Assembly (NCBI RefSeq): GCF_003253565.1
Contig: NZ_QKUF01000001.1
Coordinates: 1-64,000 of the forward strand
Length of the DNA: 64,000 nt
Origin: Thermosporothrix hazakensis
GTDB lineage: Bacteria; Chloroflexota; Ktedonobacteria; Ktedonobacterales; Ktedonobacteraceae
Direction of reading: 5' to 3'
The number at the start of each line of letters is the position of its first letter. Positions within the stretch are counted from its first letter, which is position 1. The notes under the pieces are model-generated. The model did no database searches, had not been told where the DNA came from, and saw only the letters and a list, made by a program, of their open reading frames with translations. Both the position numbers and the translations under genes were made by a program. Below, in pieces: positions 45,604 through 54,496 of this stretch.

Positions 45604-46602
45604 ATGAGTCAGAATTCAACTCGCGACCCGCTTGGCGTGCTGAGCAGTACCGAGCCAGTCGTTGCGCAAAGCACGTATGTTCGGATCAATCAGAAACCAC
45701 TGGAGGCGCTCTGTGAGCAGTGGATACAGGCAATGGGCAAGCAGAAGGCAGAGGATGATTCACAGTGGTACCTGCAGTATCACTTCTTTGATGGCACCGA
45801 ACGCACGGTCAACTGGATGCTCCTGCTCGATGCCCTGAACTTCTGCTTCTGGGCCGAAAAAGGCCAACCACGCTGGACGATCACCTATCAAGGCGAAACG
45901 CTCAATGGCTACTGGGCAGAGGCAGCCGCGCTCACGCGTGCGGTTGAAGAAGGGCTGCCGCTCTGGGATGCCGGGTACCTTAGTACTATAGATTTGGATA
46001 CGATATCCCATATTTTTCGCGGTTCGCATACAATCCCATTAATCGAGCAACGACTTCACAATGCACGAGAGGTCGGACGCGTTCTTCTGGAGCGCTTCGA
46101 CGGGCAATTCTCGCGTGTCATCGAGCAAGCACAGGGAAGTGCGGTTCAGCTCGCGTTGCTCTTAGCGGAACACTTCCCATCATTTCGCGATATCGCGACG
46201 TTTCGCCAGCGGGAAGTTCGCTTCCTGAAACGCGCTCAAATCTGCGTTGCAGACCTGCACCACGCCTTCGGTGGAAAACAATGGGGTGCCTTCCACGACC
46301 TGGATCAGCTGACTGCATTCGCGGATTACAAGCTGCCGCAGGTGCTCCGCTACTACCATGTGCTGGAGTATACGCCTGAGCTGGCAGAGCGCGTTGATCA
46401 TCACATTCTATTGGAGGCAGGAAGCCCTGAAGAGATTGAAATTCGTGCCGCCACCATCTGGGCATGTGAATTAATCCGCAGATTTCTGTTACAGCGTGGG
46501 TTTATAATTACAGCAGCAGAGATAGATCAACGGCTCTGGTTCCTGGGGCAACAATCAGAAGGTATGCAACCCTATCATCGTACTCGTACCATATACTACT
46601 GA
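45604..46602 (+). CDS. queuosine salvage protein (Qng1/DUF2419 family)
   Basis: 332 residues. The family hydrolyses queuosine 5'-phosphate to release queuine for tRNA modification. Visible family features are the YHFFDGTERTVNWMLLLDALNFCFW stretch (seen as YHFFDGT and NWMLLLDALNFCFW), the central RFDGQFSRVIEQA region, and a C-terminal DYKLPQVLRYYHVLEYTPEL with IEIRAATIWACELI. Mostly helical, cytosolic. The start at ATG 45604 follows AGGAGCAGAG; upstream in-frame codons run through Pro-rich sequence without similarity. It stands alone between the ECF sigma terminator and murE. No tgt, queuine transporter or other queuosine gene is in the window. Confidence 0.85.
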   Translation: MSQNSTRDPLGVLSSTEPVVAQSTYVRINQKPLEALCEQWIQAMGKQKAEDDSQWYLQYHFFDGTERTVNWMLLLDALNFCFWAEKGQPRWTITYQGETLNGYWAEAAALTRAVEEGLPLWDAGYLSTIDLDTISHIFRGSHTIPLIEQRLHNAREVGRVLLERFDGQFSRVIEQAQGSAVQLALLLAEHFPSFRDIATFRQREVRFLKRAQICVADLHHAFGGKQWGAFHDLDQLTAFADYKLPQVLRYYHVLEYTPELAERVDHHILLEAGSPEEIEIRAATIWACELIRRFLLQRGFIITAAEIDQRLWFLGQQSEGMQPYHRTRTIYY

Positions 46603-46618
46603 GCCCCGATGTTTCTCA

Positions 46619-46660
46619 AGAGACTGCTGATTCTCCCTGCTCAGGGGGCAGTCTCTCTCT
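46619..46660 (+). terminator. probable terminator after the queuosine salvage gene
   Basis: AGAGACTGC (46619-46627) pairs with GCAGTCTCT (46648-46656). The tail is CTCT rather than a pure U tract, so strength is uncertain. Confidence 0.5.
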
Positions 46661-46719
46661 CGGCCAGGGAAAAGCCACTCGTCTCATCCAATGCAAAATA
46701 CGCATGAAAAAGGGTACCT

Positions 46720-48276
46720 ATGCAACTAGAAAATATACTGGCTGCGCTTGAGCAGCCTCCGATACATATTTACAAAGCAGATCAGCTCAATACACATGCA
46801 GATATTACCGCCATTGCATATGATAGCCGGAAGCTGACCAGCGGCGGTTTATTTATTGCCGTTCCCGGAACACACACTGATGGCCGTCTCTATTTGAAGG
46901 ATGCTGCCCGTAAAGGCGCCGTCGCAGCCCTGGGAGCACCCCTGACCGAAGAGCAGAAGCAGGACCTTCCGCTCCCCTATATCGAGGTCGCCGACGTCCT
47001 GACTGCGCTGGCGAATGTCTCCTGCGCCTTCTATGACTACCCTGCAAGCAAACTCTGTACCATCGGAGTGACGGGAACCGACGGCAAAACGACGGTCTCC
47101 AATCTCATCAGTGCCATCCTTGATACAGCAGGTCTGCGCTCCGGCCTGATGACGACAGCAAACTTCAAAATCTCCGGGCAGGAATGGGACAACGCAACAC
47201 GCCAGAGCACGCTGGAAGCCCCGGAGATTCAACAATTCCTGAAGCGCATGCTAGAGGCACAGGTCACGCATGCCGTGATCGAATCGACCTCGCATGGCCT
47301 GGAGCTCAAACGGGTCCACGGCTGTCAGTTTGATGTCGGCGTTGTGACCAATATCACACACGAGCATCTGGACTTTCATAAGACAATTGAGAACTATCGC
47401 CGGGCAAAAGCGCGTCTCTTTGAGATGCTGGACCCCGAGCGCGATAAGGGGCTTGGCTGCCGCAGCGTTGCGGTCCTCAACCGTGACGATGTCAGCTATG
47501 AGATCCTGAAGCCCTACTGTCGCGTACCTATTCTGGATTATGGTATCGACACCCCCGCCGCCATCCGCGCCGTTGATCTGGACCTGCGAGCGAATGGCAC
47601 ATCCTTCCGCGTGCTGCTCCCTGATGGTGAGATCATGATCGAGACCCCGCTGATCGGGCGCTTTAACGTCAGCAACTGCCTGGCAGCCATCGCAGTCGCC
47701 TACAGTCAGGGTATCGCACCCGAAGTGATCGCCCGGACCTTGAAAACGGTCAAAGGGGTCTCCGGACGCATGGAACATATCGACGAGGGGCAGCCATTCA
47801 CCGTCATCGTTGACTATGCACACACCCCCGATAGCCTGGGAAAAGTGCTCTCCATCCTGCGGCCTCTCACCAGCGGTAAGCTGATGGTCGTCTTCGGTTC
47901 TGCCGGAGAACGCGACCTGCAAAAACGGCCTCTTATGGGGAAGATTGCAGCCCAGATGACCGACTTTTTCGTGATTACAGATGAAGATCCACGCGAAGAA
48001 GATCGAGAAAAGATTCTGGAAGAAATCGCCGTGGGCGCGGAGTCAACAGGCAAGAAGCGCGGCACGGACTTTCTCTGTATCGCGGATCGCACCGAGGCTA
48101 TAGCCACAGCATTTGCTCACGCGGAACCAGGCGACACGGTCCTTCTGGCAGGGAAAGGACACGAGCAGAGTATCATCATCGGAAGAGAAAAACTTCCCTG
48201 GGATGACAGACGTGTAGCTAGAGAGCAACTGCAACAGTTCAATGACAAAAAAGCATCCTGTACACCCATCTCCTGA
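46720..48276 (+). CDS. murE: UDP-N-acetylmuramoyl-tripeptide synthetase (MurE-type Mur ligase)
   Basis: Adds the third amino acid to UDP-MurNAc-L-Ala-D-Glu in the cytoplasm. The 518-residue protein has the three Mur domains: N-terminal AYDSRKLTSGGLFIAVPGT, P-loop GVTGTDGKTT (116-125) with TNITHEHLDFHKT, and a C-terminal domain with VDYAHTPDSLGKVL and FGSAGERDLQKRPLM. The substrate-selecting motif is DEDPREED (from 421), not the DNPR of meso-diaminopimelate enzymes, so the third residue of this peptidoglycan is not settled by sequence. AAAAAGGG lies six bases before the ATG. The mraY gene follows 72 bases downstream in the same unit. Confidence 0.93.
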   Translation: MQLENILAALEQPPIHIYKADQLNTHADITAIAYDSRKLTSGGLFIAVPGTHTDGRLYLKDAARKGAVAALGAPLTEEQKQDLPLPYIEVADVLTALANVSCAFYDYPASKLCTIGVTGTDGKTTVSNLISAILDTAGLRSGLMTTANFKISGQEWDNATRQSTLEAPEIQQFLKRMLEAQVTHAVIESTSHGLELKRVHGCQFDVGVVTNITHEHLDFHKTIENYRRAKARLFEMLDPERDKGLGCRSVAVLNRDDVSYEILKPYCRVPILDYGIDTPAAIRAVDLDLRANGTSFRVLLPDGEIMIETPLIGRFNVSNCLAAIAVAYSQGIAPEVIARTLKTVKGVSGRMEHIDEGQPFTVIVDYAHTPDSLGKVLSILRPLTSGKLMVVFGSAGERDLQKRPLMGKIAAQMTDFFVITDEDPREEDREKILEEIAVGAESTGKKRGTDFLCIADRTEAIATAFAHAEPGDTVLLAGKGHEQSIIIGREKLPWDDRRVAREQLQQFNDKKASCTPIS

Positions 48277-48348
48277 AATGTGCCCTGTTCACGTACACGT
48301 TTCACTGAGAGTTGTGTATCAGGCCGTCATTTTGCCGTGGGAGTATCT

Positions 48349-50340
48349 ATGAATCTTATCTGGTTATTGGTCATTTTTGTGGTATGCTCGGCAGCCAGCC
48401 TTCTCTTATGTGGCATAGCCAAAAATCTGTTTCCGACATTTCGCAGCGGTGAGCATAAACCGGGCACCCACCGTCCGGATATGCCCGCAGGCGGTCGAGA
48501 GATCAAAACAATCGAATTACCGCTTGTAGGCGGTCCTGCCCTGACTCTGGCAATTATTGGTACAGGTATCTGGGCCGGTTTTCTCTTCCAGTTTTCCCGC
48601 GATCAGTGGACGTTGTTGCTGATCGGCCTGGGAGCCCTCTTCGGCTATACCTGCGTCGGCTTTGTCGATGACTGGAAAAAGGTCTACAGCAACGAGGGCC
48701 TCTCGGAGATCGCCAAATTCGCCGGGGTTTTTCTGGTCTCGGTCACGGTTGCGGTCCTATACTTCTTCCTGCTTGCGAACGGGCAGGAATCGTACAGCTT
48801 CTACAAGGATCTACCGATTCTCAATCAGCTCCTTTGTAACGATCCAAAGGCGGCCAAACCGGAGGTCAGCGTCTGTCAGGTGCATCCGGGAGAGATCGCC
48901 TATTACGCCTGGTTTATCTTCTTCGTTGGCATTACCGCCGTTGTGGGAAGCCTGACCTCGTTGTCAGTTGACTTCAGCGATGGTCTCGATGGTCTGGCGG
49001 GCGGCCTGGTCTTCAGCGCCTCCCTGGGCCTGGGAATCGTCGTTGTGGGTCTGGTCAACCCTGAGAACTCCGGAGGTATCGTCCTGGAGGTGCTGGCTCT
49101 GTTGTGTGCCGGTGGTGTGCTTGGCTTCCTGCCGTGGAACTGGCCTTCCTCATGGGCCGCCCGTCACCGAACCGCCAAACGTCGCGCGAAGGTCTATATG
49201 GGTGATAGCGGAGCGCTTGGTCTGGGCGGTATGCTCGCGATCATCGCTATCTTTTCGCGGAACGAATGGACCCTGTTAATGATCGGTGGCGCGTTCGTGA
49301 TGGAAGGACTTTCCGTCGTGATCTCGGCCCGCGTGCTCACGCGCCTCTTCCGCCGCAAGCTGACAATGCTGCGCTTCAGCGGCACAAAGGAGTTCATCCC
49401 GCATACCGAGTTCCCATTACCCTTCCTCGCGACTCCATTGCATCACCATTTCGACCTGCTCGGATGGGATCGCCGCAAGCTGGTCTACAGTGCCTGGGCG
49501 CTTGGAGCCTGTTTCGCCCTGCTCGGCGTCGCATCGACTCTGATTCCTTCATCTTTCCAGCGTTATATTATTCGTATTCTGATCCTGATTCTGGCCGTCA
49601 TTATCTGGTCAAGCGGAACCTGGACAAAATGCTACTTTGTCGGCACTTATCCCGACCGCTCATCACGCCGGAGCCGTCTGGCGCTGTTCTACGGCTATCC
49701 CTACCGCTTCTTCGGCATCAACCTCTACCATCTGGTTGAAGTCATTGAAGCAAGCGAGGATGTGATTGAGACGCCCGCCGAAGAACTGGCACTCTACCAG
49801 CGCATGACAATCTTCGACGCCCGTTCAATGCTTGGCCTCTACTGTTATCGCGCGGGCTACTATCCCGCCGCGCTGGCACAGTGGACCCGCATTCCCGAGC
49901 GCAACCGCGTGCTGCGTCCAGAAATTGCCCGCCTGCTGGTTGAGCTGGACGAGCGCATGTCGCTGGAACAGCAGGAGACGCAGCCCATGCGCCGCGACCA
50001 GATCCTTCAGACCGCCGAGCCGATCCTGACCGGCAACCTTGCCCCGGCAGATCTGCCGAACCCGCACGAGCCCATTCGTAGCGAGGAGACCACGGACGGC
50101 CATACCGGCCCCTGGATGGCAATCAAATCGTCCAAGCTGTACCCGATCAATAACGAGAATGGCGACGGCGAGGAGAACACCAGAACGGCACCGCTGCGCA
50201 ACGAGATGGCAACCATAGCCCGCTCAAACGGGCACAACGGCAAAGCGACCGAGCAATCTCCGCAATCGGACTCTGCGAACAACAATGGCGCTCGCACAGG
50301 CTGGATCTCGCGTCTGCGCCCTCAGCGCAACAAAGAGTAA
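48349..50340 (+). CDS. mraY: MraY-like phospho-N-acetylmuramoyl-pentapeptide transferase with C-terminal extension
   Basis: Would transfer phospho-MurNAc-pentapeptide to undecaprenyl phosphate (lipid I). The first 425 residues are a multi-pass core with family motifs: FVDDWKK (106-111), VDFSDGLDGLAGG (207-219), KVYMGDSGALGLGG (281-294) and PLHHHFDLLGW (363-373). The insertion of about 15 residues (WPSSWAARHRTAKRR) just before the MGD motif and a 40-residue loop near 140-185 are unusual. After the last membrane segment about 235 cytosolic residues follow. Part of this (480-525, ALYQRM...GYYPAALAQWTRIPE) looks like a TPR-type helical pair, the rest is polar and low-complexity. Usual MraY has 320-360 residues. 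ATG 48349 opens the first membrane helix. A strong terminator follows. Confidence 0.88.
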   Translation: MNLIWLLVIFVVCSAASLLLCGIAKNLFPTFRSGEHKPGTHRPDMPAGGREIKTIELPLVGGPALTLAIIGTGIWAGFLFQFSRDQWTLLLIGLGALFGYTCVGFVDDWKKVYSNEGLSEIAKFAGVFLVSVTVAVLYFFLLANGQESYSFYKDLPILNQLLCNDPKAAKPEVSVCQVHPGEIAYYAWFIFFVGITAVVGSLTSLSVDFSDGLDGLAGGLVFSASLGLGIVVVGLVNPENSGGIVLEVLALLCAGGVLGFLPWNWPSSWAARHRTAKRRAKVYMGDSGALGLGGMLAIIAIFSRNEWTLLMIGGAFVMEGLSVVISARVLTRLFRRKLTMLRFSGTKEFIPHTEFPLPFLATPLHHHFDLLGWDRRKLVYSAWALGACFALLGVASTLIPSSFQRYIIRILILILAVIIWSSGTWTKCYFVGTYPDRSSRRSRLALFYGYPYRFFGINLYHLVEVIEASEDVIETPAEELALYQRMTIFDARSMLGLYCYRAGYYPAALAQWTRIPERNRVLRPEIARLLVELDERMSLEQQETQPMRRDQILQTAEPILTGNLAPADLPNPHEPIRSEETTDGHTGPWMAIKSSKLYPINNENGDGEENTRTAPLRNEMATIARSNGHNGKATEQSPQSDSANNNGARTGWISRLRPQRNKE

Positions 50341-50355
50341 GAACTTGCATAGAAG

Positions 50356-50397
50356 AAAGAGACCCGGGATGAGAGAAGATCCCGGGTCTCTTTGTTT
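50356..50397. terminator. strong bidirectional terminator between mraY and the CHAT gene
   Basis: A perfect 15-bp stem, AAAGAGACCCGGGAT (50356-50370) with ATCCCGGGTCTCTTT (50379-50393), loop of eight bases, followed by GTTT on the plus strand. On the minus strand the tail is TCTTTCTTC. It serves both convergent genes. Confidence 0.9.
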
Positions 50398-50409
50398 GAC
50401 TGGTAGCTT

Positions 50410-53400
50410 CTAGCCGCTCAGCTCATACTTGCGACACAGACTGGTATAGATGTCCTGTAACGCATGCTCTGCCACAATGCGCTCAATTTGGTGCTGCAGG
50501 TCCGCACGCTCAGGGTGCCCCACACGCCGATCAAGTACCAGCGCCTCAACCCAGCACTCAAGCGCCGCCTCGTACTGCTGTTGCGCGATGGCAAGCAGCC
50601 CAAGCCGGAGCAGGACGGTCCAGCGCTCCGTGACCACATCCTGCGCCTCCTGATACAGGCGTTTCGCCTCGGTAAAGCGATGCAGAATACGCGCCACGTC
50701 TCCCAGACCACAGAGCGCCCGCCCATAGACCTGTCTGGCTCCCTGTTCTTGAGCAATCGCCTGCGCCTGCTCATAGAGATCTTGCGCTGTCAGATAGTCC
50801 TCCTCATAGAAGGCCAGCGTGCCAAGCGAGTTCAGCGTTCGTGCCAGATTCACGCGATCACCAAGCAACGCAAAGATCGAACGCGCCTCATCATAACAGC
50901 TATGCGCCTGCGAGAACTCGCGCCGCTTGCGAGCCGTCTCACCAAGCAGCCAGAGCGCCCATCCTTTGCCGCGCTGCATCTCCTGATCCTGGAAGGTAGT
51001 CAACGCCTCCTTTGCTATCTGTTCCGCCAGCTCGAACTTCGCCCGCCGCACATGGATCAGAGCAATATCGGTCAGAGCCCAGGCCTTACCGGACAGCAAT
51101 TGCAGCTCGTCGAAGATGCGCCGCGCCTCCTCACCATCGTTCAACGCTCGCGTATACTCTCCAAGCGCCTCATAGACCAGCGCTCGATCATGAAGGGCCC
51201 AGGCATACCCTTCACGGTCGTTGAGACGTCGGAAATCGAGCAGGCAACGCTCAAACAGCTCCAGCGCCTCCTGATATAGCCCATAACCCCGCTTCACTTC
51301 GCCCAGAATAACGCGCATCCAGCACTCACCTTGCGGGTTCCTGGCCTCCTGAAACAGCGTCAGCGCCTCTTCTGCGTAGCCGCCCGCCAGTGCAAAGTTT
51401 CCCTCTTCGCGGAAGAGCAGGGCAAGCTGATAGAGCGCCCAACCAGACTCTTCAGGTGCATGCTGCTGCCGGAAGAATTCCAGGCTGCTCCGCAGGCAGG
51501 CCTCAGCTTCTGTATAGCGTCCGAGGAGCCGCAGCACCGCGCCGAGTGCACATTGTACCCGGCTCTCACAGGCACGATCACCAAGCCGGGAGGCATGCGT
51601 TCCCGCACGCTGCAACATCCCGAGCAGCTCACGAGCATAGCCACGCCCCTCAAGCGCCTGCGCCGTCCGGACCGCGACATCGACCGCGCTCTGAAGATCC
51701 TCTGCATATTCCAGATGCTCAAATGCCGCAAACCATTCCTCGGGCTCCGGACGCGAAAGCTGCATATAGTAATCAGCAACCAGTCGATGAATGCGCCGCC
51801 GCTCGTCCAGCGGAAGATGAGAGATCGCGAAGTGGCGAATCTGCGGATGAATCGTGTAGACGTGTCCATCAAACTGAATAAAGGACGCCTGCACCAGCTC
51901 ATCACGCGCCTGCCGCCAGTGTGTCGCCAGGTCAGCAAATGAAACCTCTTCGTGTGCCTCAATCTGCTCCTGCGCCCGCACCTGTTCACGCAGCAGGCGA
52001 ACGGGTTGCGCCCCGGAAGTCTCCTGCGTGAGCAGCAGAATGATCTGTTCGCGGTTAAACGGGAGCTTGAAGACCGAGAGATACGACAGCAGCAGCCGCG
52101 CCCGAGGAGTTAACCGCCGATAGGAAACCTCCAGCACGGCAAGAATGCCATCCAGCGGGTTGTAGCGGAGGTCGTCGCGCACCTCTTCAAGCGAACGCGT
52201 GGTTGCTTCCGGGGTATAGACTCGCCCGCCAATCGTACGCGCTGTGCCGAAAATCAGTTCCGCACCGAGCGGATAGCCATCGAGCAAGGTACAGATCTCG
52301 CGCAGAATCTGCTGCTGACGCGGGTCGTCCAGGTGAATACGCTGGTCAAGCCCGCTTGCTGCCGCCAGTTCCACAAAAAGCTGATGCAGGTCGGCTTCCG
52401 TCATCTTGCCCACCCGATACTCATACCAGCGACAATATGGCCCACCAAGCGCCATCATCGTCTCAGGATTCGAGCGCGAAGTGACCAGCACGGCCACTTC
52501 TTGCGGCAACGAACAGAGAAAACGAAGCCAGACTTCAGCCTCCCCACGCTCCTTGATCTCCTCGAAACCATCCAGCATCAACAGACAGGGCAACTCACGG
52601 CTCGCTCTGGAACGCAGCGCCCCCAGTACCAGCCGCTCACGCCGCACAATATCAGCATTCGGCGCACTCTTCGCCGGAATACGCAGTTGTAGCATGATAT
52701 CGAGCAGAGCATCCCCGAAAGACTTGCCACTTTGTAGTGAGATCCCGATAATCCCTCCCGGGAATTTGCGTTGATTCCGGCGCACCACCTCAAAAGCCAG
52801 CGCGCTCTTTCCAATCCCGGCTGCTCCGGTCAGGGCGATATGCTGCACTTGCAGGGGACGAGCGCGGCTCAGCTCATTGGTTGTCTCACTGCTTGCGTGC
52901 GAGAGCAGATCATCAAGGTCGCCAAGCTCCCGCGTCCGGCCAACGAAAATGGAGGGGGCGCCGAGATGGGCCAGCGGATGAGCCGATTCCCGGGAGGCAT
53001 CGCGGCTCACCAGGAACGGGGCCGGGCTCTCATTCCCCTCCTGTACCTGCCGATAGAGCACAGGAATAAACCAACTGCGCTGTTGCATCGGCAAGAGCGC
53101 CTGCCGGGCTCGCGTTAACCCCTCTTCCAGGGTTTTCCCCTCGGCAAGCGCCTCATAGAAATGATAGGTAAAGGTCGGGCTCAGATCGTCCTGCAAGGAG
53201 AATGGCATTGCGACCACAGCCGGAACCTGAGCCGTGACCAGCGCAGCCGCCAGCGAGGAATCAACGGCGCTCTGTTGCTGAACCTCCTGTTGTTGCGAGC
53301 CCGAATGCATGGTCGCAGTCTCACAGGCCGAGAAGACCGCCAGCCGCACATCACTGCTCACAAAGAGATCTCGCAGCGTCTGGGTGTCGATAAAGCGGTT

Positions 53401-54258
53401 ATATCCATCATTATCACTGAAGCAGAGATATGTCTGCGGTTTCACCCTGTTCAACGAGCGCTGGCAAGCCTCACACTTGCGTGCATCTGCCTCATTGATC
53501 GTGCCACATTCCTCATTTGGACAGAGCCGTCCATAGGTGCCATGCCCGTCGAAATGCACGATATAGCAGGGGATCGTCGTATCATTATCGTTAAAGATGC
53601 CCACGCCGCCATAGGAGGTCAGATAGCGAACAAGCTGGTCAAATGTTGGGGGCTCCAACCGATCCAGAAAGACCTGGCCCGTCTCAATCAGGGGGGCCAG
53701 ACCCCGTTCAAGTGCCTGAAAGCTCAGCTCGGTTTCCAGCACCTCGCAGTCCAGCGGGGAAGCGCCGATATAGAGGACGCGCATCGGTGGATGCACCGGA
53801 AACTCCATTCCCGACGGCATATCAGGCTGTAGCAGTGCCCTCGTCAGGGTAAAGATTCCCGACCCAAGCAGGAAATGGTCGCCATTGTGCAACAGCTCCC
53901 AGGGATAGCGAGCAAACGCTTCACACCCCTGATCGAAACAGAGCGTCATCGCGACCGTACCGCGCCGCCTCAGCGTTCGCACAATCACGCTGCGCAACAT
54001 CTCGCCTACCGCTCGGTCCGCTGCCTCGGCGGCTCCATCCCCACACAGAGCGCGATAGAGACGCTGACCAATGTCGCGGAGCTCCTGATCACTGCATTCA
54101 AGCTTATTCAGTCTCTTCTGTACATTGCTTAATTGTCTCGGCGTAAAAGGAGGAACAAAATTGCCACGGACAACGCGCCCTGACCAGCTATCCCGCACCT
54201 CCAGCTCGATAGCGTTCGCCCCACGCGCCCGAAACAGAAGATTCAGTGTTTCACCCAT
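50410..54258 (-). CDS. CHAT-domain / STAND NTPase / TPR protein
   Basis: 1282 residues in three parts. (1) Residues 1-420 hold a caspase-like CHAT domain: catalytic His239 in IVHFDGHGTYG and Cys312 in AVFSACETA. A four-Cys zinc ribbon (C246, C251, C262, C265) is inserted between them. (2) Residues 430-830 are a STAND/NB-ARC-type NTPase: entry FVGRTRELGDLDDLL, Walker A LTGAAGIGKSALAF (about 477-490), Walker B LPCLLMLDGFEE (556-567), then a winged-helix-like segment with VSYRRLTPRARLLLSYLSVF. (3) Residues 850-1282 are about ten TPR repeats (such as WALYQLALLFREEGNFALAGGY). The plan resembles NLR-like sensors, with TPRs sensing, the NTPase oligomerising and CHAT cleaving. No transmembrane segment. 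It is a single gene with its own promoter and terminator. Confidence 0.9.
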   Translation of the reverse strand: MGETLNLLFRARGANAIELEVRDSWSGRVVRGNFVPPFTPRQLSNVQKRLNKLECSDQELRDIGQRLYRALCGDGAAEAADRAVGEMLRSVIVRTLRRRGTVAMTLCFDQGCEAFARYPWELLHNGDHFLLGSGIFTLTRALLQPDMPSGMEFPVHPPMRVLYIGASPLDCEVLETELSFQALERGLAPLIETGQVFLDRLEPPTFDQLVRYLTSYGGVGIFNDNDTTIPCYIVHFDGHGTYGRLCPNEECGTINEADARKCEACQRSLNRVKPQTYLCFSDNDGYNRFIDTQTLRDLFVSSDVRLAVFSACETATMHSGSQQQEVQQQSAVDSSLAAALVTAQVPAVVAMPFSLQDDLSPTFTYHFYEALAEGKTLEEGLTRARQALLPMQQRSWFIPVLYRQVQEGNESPAPFLVSRDASRESAHPLAHLGAPSIFVGRTRELGDLDDLLSHASSETTNELSRARPLQVQHIALTGAAGIGKSALAFEVVRRNQRKFPGGIIGISLQSGKSFGDALLDIMLQLRIPAKSAPNADIVRRERLVLGALRSRASRELPCLLMLDGFEEIKERGEAEVWLRFLCSLPQEVAVLVTSRSNPETMMALGGPYCRWYEYRVGKMTEADLHQLFVELAAASGLDQRIHLDDPRQQQILREICTLLDGYPLGAELIFGTARTIGGRVYTPEATTRSLEEVRDDLRYNPLDGILAVLEVSYRRLTPRARLLLSYLSVFKLPFNREQIILLLTQETSGAQPVRLLREQVRAQEQIEAHEEVSFADLATHWRQARDELVQASFIQFDGHVYTIHPQIRHFAISHLPLDERRRIHRLVADYYMQLSRPEPEEWFAAFEHLEYAEDLQSAVDVAVRTAQALEGRGYARELLGMLQRAGTHASRLGDRACESRVQCALGAVLRLLGRYTEAEACLRSSLEFFRQQHAPEESGWALYQLALLFREEGNFALAGGYAEEALTLFQEARNPQGECWMRVILGEVKRGYGLYQEALELFERCLLDFRRLNDREGYAWALHDRALVYEALGEYTRALNDGEEARRIFDELQLLSGKAWALTDIALIHVRRAKFELAEQIAKEALTTFQDQEMQRGKGWALWLLGETARKRREFSQAHSCYDEARSIFALLGDRVNLARTLNSLGTLAFYEEDYLTAQDLYEQAQAIAQEQGARQVYGRALCGLGDVARILHRFTEAKRLYQEAQDVVTERWTVLLRLGLLAIAQQQYEAALECWVEALVLDRRVGHPERADLQHQIERIVAEHALQDIYTSLCRKYELSG

Positions 54259-54367
54259 TAGTGCCCGACTTCACTCACATTCTACATACTGTAAACTGTT
54301 AACGGAGAACTCTCATGATATAAGAAAAACAGAGCAGGAGGATACCAATTTCGGCCCATCTCTCGCT

Positions 54368-54376
54368 AGTATAGCA
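54368..54376 (-). promoter_or_regulatory. extended -10 promoter (TGCTATACT) of the CHAT gene
   Basis: Minus-strand TGC-TATACT, no good -35. Predicted start near 54361 gives a leader of about 100 bases. It lies just after the obgE terminator. Confidence 0.5.
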
Positions 54377-54402
54377 CAGATTCACTTCTCCTGAGCGCTT
54401 TG

Positions 54403-54453
54403 CGCAAAAAAAGGTCTGACCAATAGTCTCTTGCAGTGAAGACACTATTGGTC
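54403..54453 (-). terminator. terminator after obgE
   Basis: A perfect 10-bp stem, GACCAATAGT (54418-54427) with ACTATTGGTC (54444-54453), followed on the minus strand by AGACC and seven Ts. It isolates the CHAT gene from obgE. Confidence 0.8.
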
Positions 54454-54496
54454 GAGAAGCGCAAAAATCAGTTGTACACCTGCCTGAAGCCAGGCG

